Positions 45,761 to 53,162 of a DNA stretch of 64,000 bases are shown in pieces (position 1 is the first letter of the stretch; the number at the start of each line of letters is the position of its first letter). The stretch comes from Sphingomonadales bacterium UBA6157 (lineage in GTDB: Bacteria; Pseudomonadota; Alphaproteobacteria; Sphingomonadales; Sphingomonadaceae). Both the position numbers and the translations under genes were made by a program. The stretch spans positions 1 through 64,000 of the forward strand of contig DIUN01000039.1 in NCBI GenBank assembly GCA_002423025.1, read 5' to 3'. The notes below the pieces were generated by a model. It had not been told where the DNA came from, searched no databases, and was given only the letters and a program-made list of their open reading frames with translations.

Positions 45761-47683
45761 TCATTCTGCAATCCTTTCCCTGAGGCCGATCACCGGCTTA
45801 CGGTCCGGCCCGCGCCACAACGGGGCCTCACTGGTGGCGTTCTCCACCCGGCCTTTGCGCAACAGCCGCTCCAATGCTGCCGCCAGCGCCGGGCGAGACA
45901 GGCGCTGCGCTTCCGGCATCGTGGTGAACATCTTTGGCGCATAGTTGCCCGCGTTGGCGCTGATCGACACCGCCCGGCGTTGCTCCGTCATTATGGACAG
46001 ACAGGCCAGGAACGCAGCTTCCTCAGCCGCCAGCACCCGTGCCGCTTCGTTCATGCGCTCAGGGTCAAACGGCACTGCTGATTCGAGCGCGAACGCGCCA
46101 TCATGCCACCTGAAATCAATCTCAGCGCCGGCCCGCGCGTAGTTGGCCTTGGAGCGCCGCAACACCCGCGCGTCGGGATCGCCTGCCATGCCCTCGCCCT
46201 TGTTGGCCCAGTCCATGAACAGGCGCTGCCTAACGTGCGCTTCCCAGCCCGTAGAGCCTGAGAACTCCGCGCCGCCTTTGGACGGATGGCCCAGGAACAG
46301 CACCGTGCCTTTCGTGGCCATCGCCAGGCGGTCCATGACGTTGCAGAAGCCGGCAACCTGATTGCGGACGTTCTCATTGCCGGTGAAGGTTTGCGCCACG
46401 TTGTCGATGGCAATGAAGGTGGCGCCGATAGCCTTGGCCGTGGCCTCCAGGTCATGGAAGCGCTGAGACAAGACTAGCTTGCCGTCCGCCTCAAAATTGA
46501 CCAGCTCGCTCCCAAGCTCGCCTTTGAGGCTCGATACGAACATGCGGCGGTGCAGGTCGCGCATCGAAAGCCCAAGGGCCTGATTGATCGATGCTTGCCG
46601 GCGGTGAAGCTCGCTCAGGTCATCTTCACAGGTCACGTAAAGCGTGATGCAGTCGGCAACCGGCAAGCCCAGAAAATCCACTCCGGTGGCAAGGCAGGTG
46701 GCCAGCTGCTGCGTGATAAGCGACTTGCCGACGCCACCATCACCCGTGAGATAGGCGGCACTCCCCCGCGCCAACCAACCGTCAATCAGCCATTCCCGCG
46801 CGGGCGGCTCGATACCTTCCCACGCGCCAGGGCTGATGATCGGCAGCGCGTGCGCAGCCTCACCCGGCTTGGAAACATCGGATGCACCGCGGCACAAATC
46901 CACCAGCCCGAAGGCCGGGTTGCCGGCGCCGATCCAGTCCATGACGTCGCCCTTGTCAGGCAGGCCAGGCAGATCGATCTGATAGACGCTGGCAGCGGTG
47001 CCAGAGAGCTTGCGCGCCACGTCATCGGCATGAGCCCGCCCCGGCGTGTCATTGTCCGGGAGAATGAACACGTGCCGGCCGGCAAGGTGCGGCGCGAAAT
47101 GCTCAGGCCATTTGCCAGCGCCGAACGGGTTGCACGTCGCCACCAGCCCAGCTGCCGCCAGTGCGTCAACCTTCCGCTCGCCCTCGACAATGAACACCGG
47201 AAGCTCTGGATCAGCGGCTAGCAGCTCAGGAAGGCGATAGGGCAGCGCCTGAAAGCCATTCAGGCCAGCGCGCCAGCGCCCCGGCCCTACAGGGTGCGAT
47301 ACGGTAAAGTCCTTGCGGCGCCCGTTCTTGCCCGGCTCGATACGGCTGATGCGGAACGCAACCGCGCCATCGGCGCCGCAGTAATCGAAAGCCGCGACAA
47401 CCTTCCCCAGCGGCTCGCTCGCGCGCCCGCGCTCGGCAACTGGCGTTTGCCATGCGGGAGCCGGGGCCGGGCGGTCCGATAGCACCCCCTCGCGCCGCCA
47501 TGCGTCCTTGATGGCTTTCCAGTCATCACCCGCGAACGAGTGCACGATAATGTCATCGCCGGCCTGATTGTCGCGCACGGTAACGCTGCGGTCCGCCTTG
47601 CTATGCCCAGGGCCGGGAACGGCGCCGTGATCGCCGCGCCACTCGCCGCTCAATCGAGCCGTGACGCTTCGCGCAAGGCTCAC
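45761..47683 (-). CDS. TOPRIM primase - RepA-type helicase replication protein
   Basis: A 640-aa protein. The TOPRIM region spans about 162-250 (FIVEGERKVDAL, VFILPDNDTPGR). A RecA-fold helicase follows with Walker A TGDGGVGKS at about 313-321 and Walker B TFIAIDNVAQTF. A zinc-finger primase domain is not seen. Such proteins start replication of phages and satellites. The start is GTG at 47683, overlapping the stop of the 60-aa gene by four bases (GTGA). The iteron-like array follows 48 bp after its stop. Confidence 0.88.
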   Translation of the reverse strand: MSLARSVTARLSGEWRGDHGAVPGPGHSKADRSVTVRDNQAGDDIIVHSFAGDDWKAIKDAWRREGVLSDRPAPAPAWQTPVAERGRASEPLGKVVAAFDYCGADGAVAFRISRIEPGKNGRRKDFTVSHPVGPGRWRAGLNGFQALPYRLPELLAADPELPVFIVEGERKVDALAAAGLVATCNPFGAGKWPEHFAPHLAGRHVFILPDNDTPGRAHADDVARKLSGTAASVYQIDLPGLPDKGDVMDWIGAGNPAFGLVDLCRGASDVSKPGEAAHALPIISPGAWEGIEPPAREWLIDGWLARGSAAYLTGDGGVGKSLITQQLATCLATGVDFLGLPVADCITLYVTCEDDLSELHRRQASINQALGLSMRDLHRRMFVSSLKGELGSELVNFEADGKLVLSQRFHDLEATAKAIGATFIAIDNVAQTFTGNENVRNQVAGFCNVMDRLAMATKGTVLFLGHPSKGGAEFSGSTGWEAHVRQRLFMDWANKGEGMAGDPDARVLRRSKANYARAGAEIDFRWHDGAFALESAVPFDPERMNEAARVLAAEEAAFLACLSIMTEQRRAVSISANAGNYAPKMFTTMPEAQRLSRPALAAALERLLRKGRVENATSEAPLWRGPDRKPVIGLRERIAE

Positions 47684-47862
47684 CGGGGCTTACCTTGGGG
47701 CGTGATGGCAGTGAGGGTTTTAGCGTCCGGCTGAACCAGCACGGCGCCTGAATCGGCATCCCTTACTAGCACAGTGGTGCCGGCGGATTGATCGAAGATT
47801 CGGCCATAGCAGCCGAACCACACGCCCCCACGGGCGAGGGTGATTCCCTCGGCGCGTGACAT
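47680..47862 (-). CDS. small hypothetical protein coupled to the primase gene
   Basis: A 60-aa protein with beta-rich character (GGVWFGCYGRIFDQSAGTTVLVRDADSG). Its stop overlaps the GTG of the primase gene, so it is probably the first gene of the replication transcript. No family recognised. The remaining 130 bp up to the attachment site show no gene. Confidence 0.5.
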   Translation of the reverse strand: MSRAEGITLARGGVWFGCYGRIFDQSAGTTVLVRDADSGAVLVQPDAKTLTAITPQGKPR

Positions 47863-47996
47863 GCTTAAAGCCCCCTAGTTGGGGCTAGTCGCCAAGCCTT
47901 TCGATGTTTTGCATATCGCCCGTAACCCATTGACGTAACAAAGCCCGAAAAGGGCCTGTTTTGCGGGCGACGCCTTAAAATTGCACGATTTCTACC

Positions 47997-48046
47997 GGAT
48001 TGAAAATCCCCGTGTCGGTGGTTCAAATCCGCCCCCGGGCACCATT
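47997..48046 (+). repeat. attachment site (distal), 50-bp direct repeat
   Basis: Perfect copy of 37664-37713, i.e. the 3' half of tRNA-Phe(GAA) including CCA, marking the far end of the island. It lacks the 5' half, so it is not a functional tRNA gene. The dps gene of the host chromosome follows. Confidence 0.95.
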
Positions 48047-48095
48047 TTGCCGGAAAACTGATCGAAACCACCGATGGGCAGGCTAGCTGTTGGGC

Positions 48096-48578
48096 TCAGC
48101 CCTTGGGAGCGGCGTGGGATTCGACAAACCACAGCTGCTTGTCGATGCCGCGCGAGATTTCCGTGAACAGGTCGGCCGTGGTGGCATCGCCAAACTCGGC
48201 GGTCGTGTCGATCGCCTCGCGCACCATCTCGCCGAACGCGGCGAGGGCGCCGGCCACGGCGAAGATGTGGCTGTGCTCATCGGCGATGCCGAGCGGGTAG
48301 GGGACGAGGCCGGACTTTTCCACCGCAACCTGGATGGTGCCGTGCGCGGTGTCGCCAAGCTGGCCGGCGCGCTCGGCGATCAGGTCGGAATAATCCTCGA
48401 CCTGCGTCGAGACAGTATCGAACAGCTCATGCACGGCGAAGAAGCCGGGGCCACGGACGTTCCAGTGCGCCTGCTTGAGCTGGGCGTGCAGATCGATGGC
48501 GGCGGCGAGATGGGTGTTGAGCACCTTGGCGGACTGGGTGCGGATGGCGGCAGACAGCGTATTGCGGGTCTTGATCAT
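48096..48578 (-). CDS. dps: Dps-family DNA-binding ferritin-like protein
   Basis: A 160-aa protein with the Dps ferroxidase signature KQAHWNVRGPGFFAVHELFD (His and the Asp/Glu ligands in place) and a conserved W in QLWFVESH. It stores iron and protects DNA during starvation and oxidative stress. It lies 38 bp downstream of the DUF1328-like gene and probably shares its sigma-EcfG-type promoter at 48811-48835, which agrees with Dps being a general-stress gene. Confidence 0.95.
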   Translation of the reverse strand: MIKTRNTLSAAIRTQSAKVLNTHLAAAIDLHAQLKQAHWNVRGPGFFAVHELFDTVSTQVEDYSDLIAERAGQLGDTAHGTIQVAVEKSGLVPYPLGIADEHSHIFAVAGALAAFGEMVREAIDTTAEFGDATTADLFTEISRGIDKQLWFVESHAAPKG

Positions 48579-48616
48579 GGGTTTTCTTTCGTTCTGTTGG
48601 AAAATGATGGGCCGGC

Positions 48617-48775
48617 TCAGCGCGCCAGCCGGGTGATGAGGCTGGCGAAGCCGAGCGCCACGATGACGCCGGCGAGCATCAGCGCGAGATCGTGCGCGCT
48701 GCCGAATTTATCGGAAAATCCAATAACCGCCGCGATTGTGGCGGAAATTATGAATATGAACGCATGGTTCAGCAT
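48617..48775 (-). CDS. DUF1328-like small membrane protein
   Basis: A 52-aa protein starting MLNHAFIFIISATIAAVIGF, with a second hydrophobic stretch LALMLAGVIVALGFASLI. Length, MLN start and the two-helix pattern resemble DUF1328/YtjA, small stress-associated inner-membrane proteins, though the usual glycine/alanine loop is replaced by SDKFGSAHD. The ribosome site is weak. A GGAAC-N17-GTT promoter ends 36 bp upstream of the ATG, which strongly supports the gene. Confidence 0.72.
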   Translation of the reverse strand: MLNHAFIFIISATIAAVIGFSDKFGSAHDLALMLAGVIVALGFASLITRLAR

Positions 48776-48810
48776 ATGAATACTCGCGGGTTACATTGAT
48801 TGTCAGGTTG

Positions 48811-48835
48811 AACGCCGCGTCATTCATTAGGTTCC
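48811..48835 (-). promoter_or_regulatory. sigma-EcfG-type promoter for DUF1328-like gene and dps
   Basis: On the minus strand GGAAC (48835-48831), 17-bp spacer, CGTT (-10, GTT at 48813-48811) exactly fit the alphaproteobacterial general-stress promoter. The start codon of the small membrane protein lies 36 bp downstream. Confidence 0.75.
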
Positions 48836-48907
48836 GGGCTGCGACATTGTGGAACCAATTGCCGCTCTCCTGCTTGTTTGCTATGATGCATCCCTCGGAG
48901 ACATGAC

Positions 48908-49243
48908 ATGACCATGGCAGACCACAGCGATCCCTTTGATATCGTTTTGGGAGATCCGGCAGCCTATTTCGAGACGCCGCGAGCTATTGCGGACGATTCG
49001 TCGCTGTCCCGTGCGGAAAAACTGCAATTGCTCGATGAGTGGGCGAAAGACATTGCCGACCGCAGCAGCGCTGCGGACGAAGGCATGATCCCGGATGTGC
49101 CGGGCCAGATCGAATGCGATGACGCGCTGGCCGCCAAGATTTTCGCGGTGCGCGAGGCGGTGGAGGCAACCCCGGAAGACGGGCTGATAACGACGGCGGT
49201 GCGGCTGTGGAAGCGGCTGACCGGCGCTGCTGGCCACGCGTGA
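48908..49243 (+). CDS. hypothetical protein near stress genes
   Basis: A 111-aa acidic protein: FDIVLGDPAAYFETPRAIADDSSLSRAEKLQLLDEWAKDI, then a linker and a C-terminal helix TTAVRLWKRLTG. The D-P-x2-x-F-x-T-P and LSRAEKLxLLxxW pattern recurs in small alphaproteobacterial proteins of unknown role. ATG 48908 has GGAG seven bases upstream. It is divergent from the DUF1328/dps operon; a GGAAC at 48851 precedes it but is not followed by GTT at the proper distance. Confidence 0.72.
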   Translation: MTMADHSDPFDIVLGDPAAYFETPRAIADDSSLSRAEKLQLLDEWAKDIADRSSAADEGMIPDVPGQIECDDALAAKIFAVREAVEATPEDGLITTAVRLWKRLTGAAGHA

Positions 49244-49259
49244 GGCTGCGATAGAATCC

Positions 49260-49293
49260 AGCCGTCACTCCCGCACTGGCTGGAGTGACGGCT
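49260..49293. terminator. hairpin between convergent genes
   Basis: Perfect 12-bp arms 49260-49271 and 49282-49293 around a 10-nt loop, located between the stop of the 111-aa gene (49243) and the stop of the lipoprotein gene (49312). No strong U-run on either side, so bidirectional termination is likely but not certain. Confidence 0.5.
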
Positions 49294-49311
49294 GCAGAGG
49301 GTGATCGCGCC

Positions 49312-49911
49312 TCAGCGGTCCGGGTGCTGCACCTGCGGCCCCAGCCGCGCCAGCACATCCCGAGCATCAAAGGCACGGCGGGAGTCTTGTGGCATCGGGC
49401 CGCGCCCCATGCGGATCTCGGCGGTGGCCTCGAAGCGCTCCACGGTCCGCTGATCGACCTGCATCGACCAGAAGGGATCGCCCCAATACGGGTCCCAGCT
49501 GCGCCAGCCCGGCACGGCGCCATAATAGCGCCAATAGGGCCGCCAGTAGAGATAGCGGTCCCCATACCAGGGGCGGTAGAATGGGTCCGGATCCATCCGC
49601 CGCTCGACATCGCGCGTCATCTCGCGCTCCTCGATGACGAACCAGTCGTAATTCTGCCGAACCGTCAGCTCGGCGGCGCGGTAGAGCAGAAAGCCCTCCA
49701 CCTTGTCCCGCGAGGTCAGCGTGTTGCCGGCAAAGGTGACACGGAAGCGGTCAGGCGCCAGCTGCTCGTCGGAATAGCCGCCGGAAACCTGGTTGGACGG
49801 CGAGAGCGGCTGATAGGGCGTGCTGGTGGCACAGCCGGCCAGCGCCATGAGCGCGGCGGCTGCCGCCACTGTCACCAGCGCTCCGGGGCGGATCTTCCTG
49901 TGGTGCTGCAT
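49312..49911 (-). CDS. CC0125/CC1285-type outer-membrane lipoprotein
   Basis: A 199-aa lipoprotein with lipobox LMALAGC after a basic N-terminus. The mature part YQPLSPSNQVSGGYSDEQL and RVTFAGNTLTSRDKVEGFLLYRAAELT matches a widespread alphaproteobacterial lipoprotein family with no known function. It is followed by an aromatic, Tyr/Trp/Pro-rich segment (YRPWYGDRYLYWRPYW). It lies between the stress genes and the PhyP-like gene, on the minus strand. Confidence 0.82.
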   Translation of the reverse strand: MQHHRKIRPGALVTVAAAAALMALAGCATSTPYQPLSPSNQVSGGYSDEQLAPDRFRVTFAGNTLTSRDKVEGFLLYRAAELTVRQNYDWFVIEEREMTRDVERRMDPDPFYRPWYGDRYLYWRPYWRYYGAVPGWRSWDPYWGDPFWSMQVDQRTVERFEATAEIRMGRGPMPQDSRRAFDARDVLARLGPQVQHPDR

Positions 49912-50063
49912 CGCCTGTCTCCCATCGGCCCGGCTTTGTGGCGGGGCATGAGGCAGCGATACCGAACATCAGGAACGGGCATCACCACCGATGGAAAATC
50001 TCTGGGGATTTTGGGATGTTGCGCCTATTCGAAACACTACGTAGCGCAGCCGTCCTGTGGTCT

Positions 50064-51056
50064 TCAGGGTTGGGGATCGGCAAAGGTGAGGGCATAGCGG
50101 CCCCGCGCGGCATCATGCCAGACCTTGCTGTGCAGCTGCCGGCTCATGCCGGTGATGACCCTGGCCGAGGGCATCGCGGCATTGTCGACCAGCCAGTCCG
50201 CGCCGAGGAAGGCGGCGGCTTCCACCGCCACGGTCAACTGGTGCTGGCGGCGCTGTGCCTCGATGCGCAGCACAAGGCTGCCCGGCGCGCCCTGGTGCAC
50301 GGCGATGCTGGCCAGCTCTGTCAGCAGGAACGCCACCGGAACAGCGGCATCAGCGCTGATGATGATCGGCTCGACGCCCTCGCTGTCGATGCTGATCTTG
50401 CAATGCGTGGGCGAGGTGAGGCTGGCCTCCAGCCCGCCGCACAGGTCTGCAACAAGGGCCTGCAGGTTCACGCCGGCCACGCTCTCATCGTCATAGATCC
50501 AGCGGTGCACCATGTTCAGCGCGCTCACCCGGGCCTGCATGGCGGCATAGGTGCTGGCGACATCCGGCGAGGCCTCGCCGCGCGCGTGCAGCGAGAGCAG
50601 ACTGGAGATGACCTGCAGGCTGTTCTTGACGCGGTGGTGGATCTCACGCGTCAGCTGCCGCTGCTCGGCGAGGGAAAGGTTCAGGTCCGTCTCATGGGCG
50701 CTCACCTTTTCGGAAAGCGCCACCACCTGCGCCGCCAGCGTCTCCATCTCCGGGCTGTGAAACACCTTGCTGTCCAGCATCGCCCGCGCTGCCTTCGAGT
50801 CATGGCCCGAGAGCGCCACCAGCGCCTGCAGCCGCAGCAGCGGCACCACGATGATCTGGTGGATGGCCAGCCAGCCCACGGCCAGCGCCGCCAGCCACAG
50901 CCCGGTTGCCAAGGCCATGGCGGGCATGTCCTGCCGTGGCGCGGCTGTCATCACCATGGCGACCACGCCGAACGGCAGCAGTGCCAGCGCGAAAATCGCC
51001 ATCAGCCGTCCCGAGATCGAGAGGCGGCGCAAGGTGGTGGCGGTGTCCGGTGTCAT
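50064..51056 (-). CDS. phyP: PhyP-like degenerate HisKA_2 sensor protein
   Basis: A 330-aa protein with two membrane helices (about 17-40 and 47-68), a linker and a HisKA_2 box REIHHRVKNSLQVISSLL with phospho-acceptor His141. The ATPase region is degenerate: the N-box reads TELASIAVHQ, lacking the expected Asn, and no D-x-G-x-G box is seen before the end. Sphingomonas PhyP, encoded next to phyR, is a kinase-like protein that acts as a PhyR phosphatase; this gene has the same position, divergent from phyR. Kinase activity is therefore doubtful; a phosphatase role is inferred. Confidence 0.7.
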   Translation of the reverse strand: MTPDTATTLRRLSISGRLMAIFALALLPFGVVAMVMTAAPRQDMPAMALATGLWLAALAVGWLAIHQIIVVPLLRLQALVALSGHDSKAARAMLDSKVFHSPEMETLAAQVVALSEKVSAHETDLNLSLAEQRQLTREIHHRVKNSLQVISSLLSLHARGEASPDVASTYAAMQARVSALNMVHRWIYDDESVAGVNLQALVADLCGGLEASLTSPTHCKISIDSEGVEPIIISADAAVPVAFLLTELASIAVHQGAPGSLVLRIEAQRRQHQLTVAVEAAAFLGADWLVDNAAMPSARVITGMSRQLHSKVWHDAARGRYALTFADPQP

Positions 51057-51278
51057 CAGAATGCGTCTTGCCGATCAGCCGAGCTTGAGGAGCAGTGCCG
51101 TGATTCGCGAAGAGGCGGGCTCTGCCAAAGCTTGTTCATACGCCGTGCACAGAATTGTGCTAATGAATGGCGACGAAAATTCGGGGGCAAGGCCGGTGGC
51201 TGATGGGCGCGAAAGGGGTGCCCGCGGGCCAATATCCGCCACTATCGGGTGGCCGCGGAAAAAATCGTCATGCGCTGC

Positions 51279-51303
51279 GGAACCATTTGAAAGCCTGTTG
51301 GTT
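51279..51303 (+). promoter_or_regulatory. sigma-EcfG-type promoter upstream of phyR
   Basis: GGAAC at 51279-51283, 17-bp spacer, GTT at 51301-51303, ending 89 bp before the phyR start. It fits autoregulation of the general stress response. The surrounding 336-bp gap (51057-51392) between phyP and phyR contains no other gene. Confidence 0.75.
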
Positions 51304-51392
51304 GTCCACATGATTTGCCGTGCGGCTGTCGGTCGCCGCACGTGCGCGGCCTCAGCAATATCAATCGTCTGCAGTCTTGAAAGTTCCCGATA

Positions 51393-52199
51393 ATGTCGCT
51401 TGCCTCGCAGATTGCTCCTCATCTGCCCTATCTCCGTCGATACGCCCGCGCCCTCAGCGGCTCGCAGCCCGCCGGCGACCGGCTGGTCGAGATGATGCTC
51501 GAAGCCATGATCGCCGACCCTGCCAGCTTCCCCACCGATGTTCCGGCGCGGCTGGCGCTCTACAAGGGCTTTCAGGCCGCCTGGGCCGAATCAGCCCATT
51601 CCAGTGCCAAGCCCGGCTTCTCGCTGCCGGAGGGCAGCAGCTTTGAAAATGTCGCCAACGCCCGGCTGGCCGCCATGATGCCGCTGTCGCGGCAGGCGCT
51701 GCTGCTTGGCGCCATGGAGGGCTTCACGGTTGATGATACTGCCTGGCTGCTCGATATAGATGCCGAGACCGTGCGCGAGCTTGTTGCGGCGGCGCTGGCC
51801 GATATCGCCCGGCAGACCCGCGCCGATGTGCTGATCATCGAGGATGAGCCGATCATCGGCATGCATCTCGAGAGCATCGTGCGCGATCTTGGCCATGACG
51901 TGACCGGCATCGCCATGACGATGACCGAGGCGATGGAGTGCTTCCACGAGCGCACGCCGGGCCTTGTGCTGGCCGATATCCAGCTTGCCGATGGCAGCAG
52001 CGGCATCGATGCCGTCAAGCTCATCCTCGCCGAGCGCTCCGTGCCGATCATCTTCATCACTGCCTTCCCCGAGCGGCTGCTGACCGGCGAGCGCCCCGAG
52101 CCGACCTTCCTCATCACCAAGCCGTTCCAGGCGGCCACGGTGGAAGCCGCGATCTCGCAGGCGCTGTTCTTCAATTCCACCGCGCGCCTCGGCGCGTAG
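51393..52199 (+). CDS. phyR: general stress response anti-anti-sigma regulator PhyR
   Basis: A 268-aa protein. Residues 1-140 are a sigma-factor-like domain (HLPYLRRYARALSGSQPAGDRLVE; LLGAMEGFTVDDTAWLLDID), and residues 145-265 are a receiver with acidic pocket Glu150/Asp151, phospho-acceptor Asp195 in LVLADIQL, Thr223 and Lys243. On phosphorylation the sigma-like domain binds NepR and frees EcfG. It is followed 42 bp later by the NepR-EcfG fusion and preceded by a GGAAC-N17-GTT promoter. Confidence 0.97.
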   Translation: MSLASQIAPHLPYLRRYARALSGSQPAGDRLVEMMLEAMIADPASFPTDVPARLALYKGFQAAWAESAHSSAKPGFSLPEGSSFENVANARLAAMMPLSRQALLLGAMEGFTVDDTAWLLDIDAETVRELVAAALADIARQTRADVLIIEDEPIIGMHLESIVRDLGHDVTGIAMTMTEAMECFHERTPGLVLADIQLADGSSGIDAVKLILAERSVPIIFITAFPERLLTGERPEPTFLITKPFQAATVEAAISQALFFNSTARLGA

Positions 52200-52241
52200 C
52201 TCCCGATTCCGCGCCTCGGCGCTTAAGACAAGGCTGTCACC

Positions 52242-53027
52242 ATGGCGCGCTCCATACCCGGCAAAACTCAGTCAGCCTCGCCCCGCCTTCCCGGTGCCGA
52301 AGCGCAATCCCCCGCCGAGCGCGATATCGGCGCGTTCCTGCGCGTCGCATTCGCGCAATCGGAATCGGATACGCTGCCGCAGGAATTCATCGACCTGCTC
52401 GACAGGCTCGGAACCGATGAGCCGGGCGGCGCGCCGCCGCGCGAAGGGCTGTCGGACAAGGATTTCAAGGCGCAGCTCGCCACCATCATCAGCCCGCTGC
52501 GGGTGCATGCCCGGGCGCTGTGCGGCAGTGCCGATCTGGCCGATGATCTGGTGCAGGAGACTCTGCTCAAGGCCTGGGCAGCGCGCAGCCGCTTCCAGGC
52601 CGGCACCAACATGCGCGGCTGGACCTATGTGATCCTGCGCAACCATTATTTCACCACCAAGCGCCGCGCCCGCTTCATGGGCGCCTGGGACGAGCTTTCC
52701 GCCGATCTCATCCTCGCCGAGCCGGCGAACCAGGAGGCGCATATCGCACTCTCTGATGTGCAGCGCGCCATGCTGCGTCTGCCAGCCGTGCAGCGCGAGG
52801 CGCTGATGCTGGTGGGTGCCGGCGGGCTTTCCTATGAGGAAGTCGCGGCGCTGTGCAATTGCGCAGTCGGCACCATCAAGAGCCGGGTGGCGCGGGCGCG
52901 GGTGGCGTTGGGCACGCTGCTCGATGATGGCGGGCTCGGCCCGCGCGGCGCCACGGTGCACGGCCGCGGCCAGCAGACGATGGTCGAGCAGATCATCGGC
53001 GAGGTCGAGTCGCTCCAGCAGCGCTGA
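52242..53027 (+). CDS. ecfG: NepR-EcfG fusion: anti-sigma domain joined to ECF sigma factor
   Basis: A 261-aa single frame. Residues 28-57 (DIGAFLRVAFAQSESDTLPQ, then EFIDLLDRLG) follow the NepR pattern IGxxLRxxYxxxxxxPIPxxFxxLLxxL. After an 11-residue linker, LSDKDFKAQLATI begins a complete EcfG: sigma-2 at about 77-146 (DDLVQETLLKAWAARSRFQAG) and sigma-4 at about 172-225 (YEEVAALCNCAVGTIKSRVAR). EcfG alone is usually about 180 aa, and nepR is normally a separate gene. No in-frame ATG or internal ribosome site lies between the domains; CTG 52449 is the only start-like codon at the expected place. A strong terminator follows. Confidence 0.9.
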   Translation: MARSIPGKTQSASPRLPGAEAQSPAERDIGAFLRVAFAQSESDTLPQEFIDLLDRLGTDEPGGAPPREGLSDKDFKAQLATIISPLRVHARALCGSADLADDLVQETLLKAWAARSRFQAGTNMRGWTYVILRNHYFTTKRRARFMGAWDELSADLILAEPANQEAHIALSDVQRAMLRLPAVQREALMLVGAGGLSYEEVAALCNCAVGTIKSRVARARVALGTLLDDGGLGPRGATVHGRGQQTMVEQIIGEVESLQQR

Positions 53028-53043
53028 GCGTTTCCGCAATCTG

Positions 53044-53079
53044 AAAGCCGGCGCCGGTTTCCCGGCGCCGGCTTTTTTT
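53044..53079 (+). terminator. intrinsic terminator after the NepR-EcfG gene
   Basis: Perfect 12-bp stem (53046-53057 with 53062-53073) built on GCCGGCGCCGG, 4-nt loop, followed by a run of seven T (53073-53079). It ends the phyR - nepR/ecfG transcript. Confidence 0.9.
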
Positions 53080-53110
53080 CGTGCTGTGGGGATCGTCTGC
53101 CACCCATATG

Positions 53111-53139
53111 AAAAAGGGCGCCCCTTGCAGGGCGCCCTT
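53111..53139 (-). terminator. intrinsic terminator after ompA
   Basis: Ten-bp perfect stem (53114-53123 with 53130-53139), 6-nt loop, followed on the minus strand by TTTTT. It lies 24 bp after the OmpA-family stop codon, back to back with the terminator of the facing operon. Confidence 0.85.
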
Positions 53140-53162
53140 CCTCATTTCGTGCGGAGCGTGGC

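Larger units (their letters stand above)
37664..48046. mobile_element. 10.3 kb integrative element / phage-satellite-like island in tRNA-Phe
   Basis: It is bounded by the two 50-bp att repeats. Contents: tyrosine integrase, small hypothetical and HTH proteins, an RHH-like protein, a tail tape-measure protein, a ClpP-protease/major-capsid fusion, an AlpA-like HTH, an iteron-like array and a TOPRIM primase-helicase. Nearly all genes are on the minus strand. No terminase, portal, head-completion, tail-tube, fibre or lysis gene is recognisable, so autonomous phage production is unlikely. A capsid-encoding satellite or a reduced prophage are the two main readings. Confidence 0.9.

Noticed and set aside
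45429..45764. N-terminal extension of the 76-aa island protein
   Set aside because: It only translates the iteron-like array into Cys/Gly/Arg repeats; a good ribosome site exists at the internal ATG 45428.
47997..48046. Second tRNA-Phe gene
   Set aside because: Only the 3' half matches; the acceptor 5' strand and D arm are missing. It is the distal attachment repeat of the island.
48851..48878. Sigma-EcfG promoter for the 111-aa gene at 48908
   Set aside because: GGAAC is present, but the next GTT is 20 bp away; the expected spacer is 16-17 bp.
52242..53027. Frameshift artefact joining nepR and ecfG
   Set aside because: Both domains and the linker read in the same frame without a stop; a single-base error would have put the halves in different frames.
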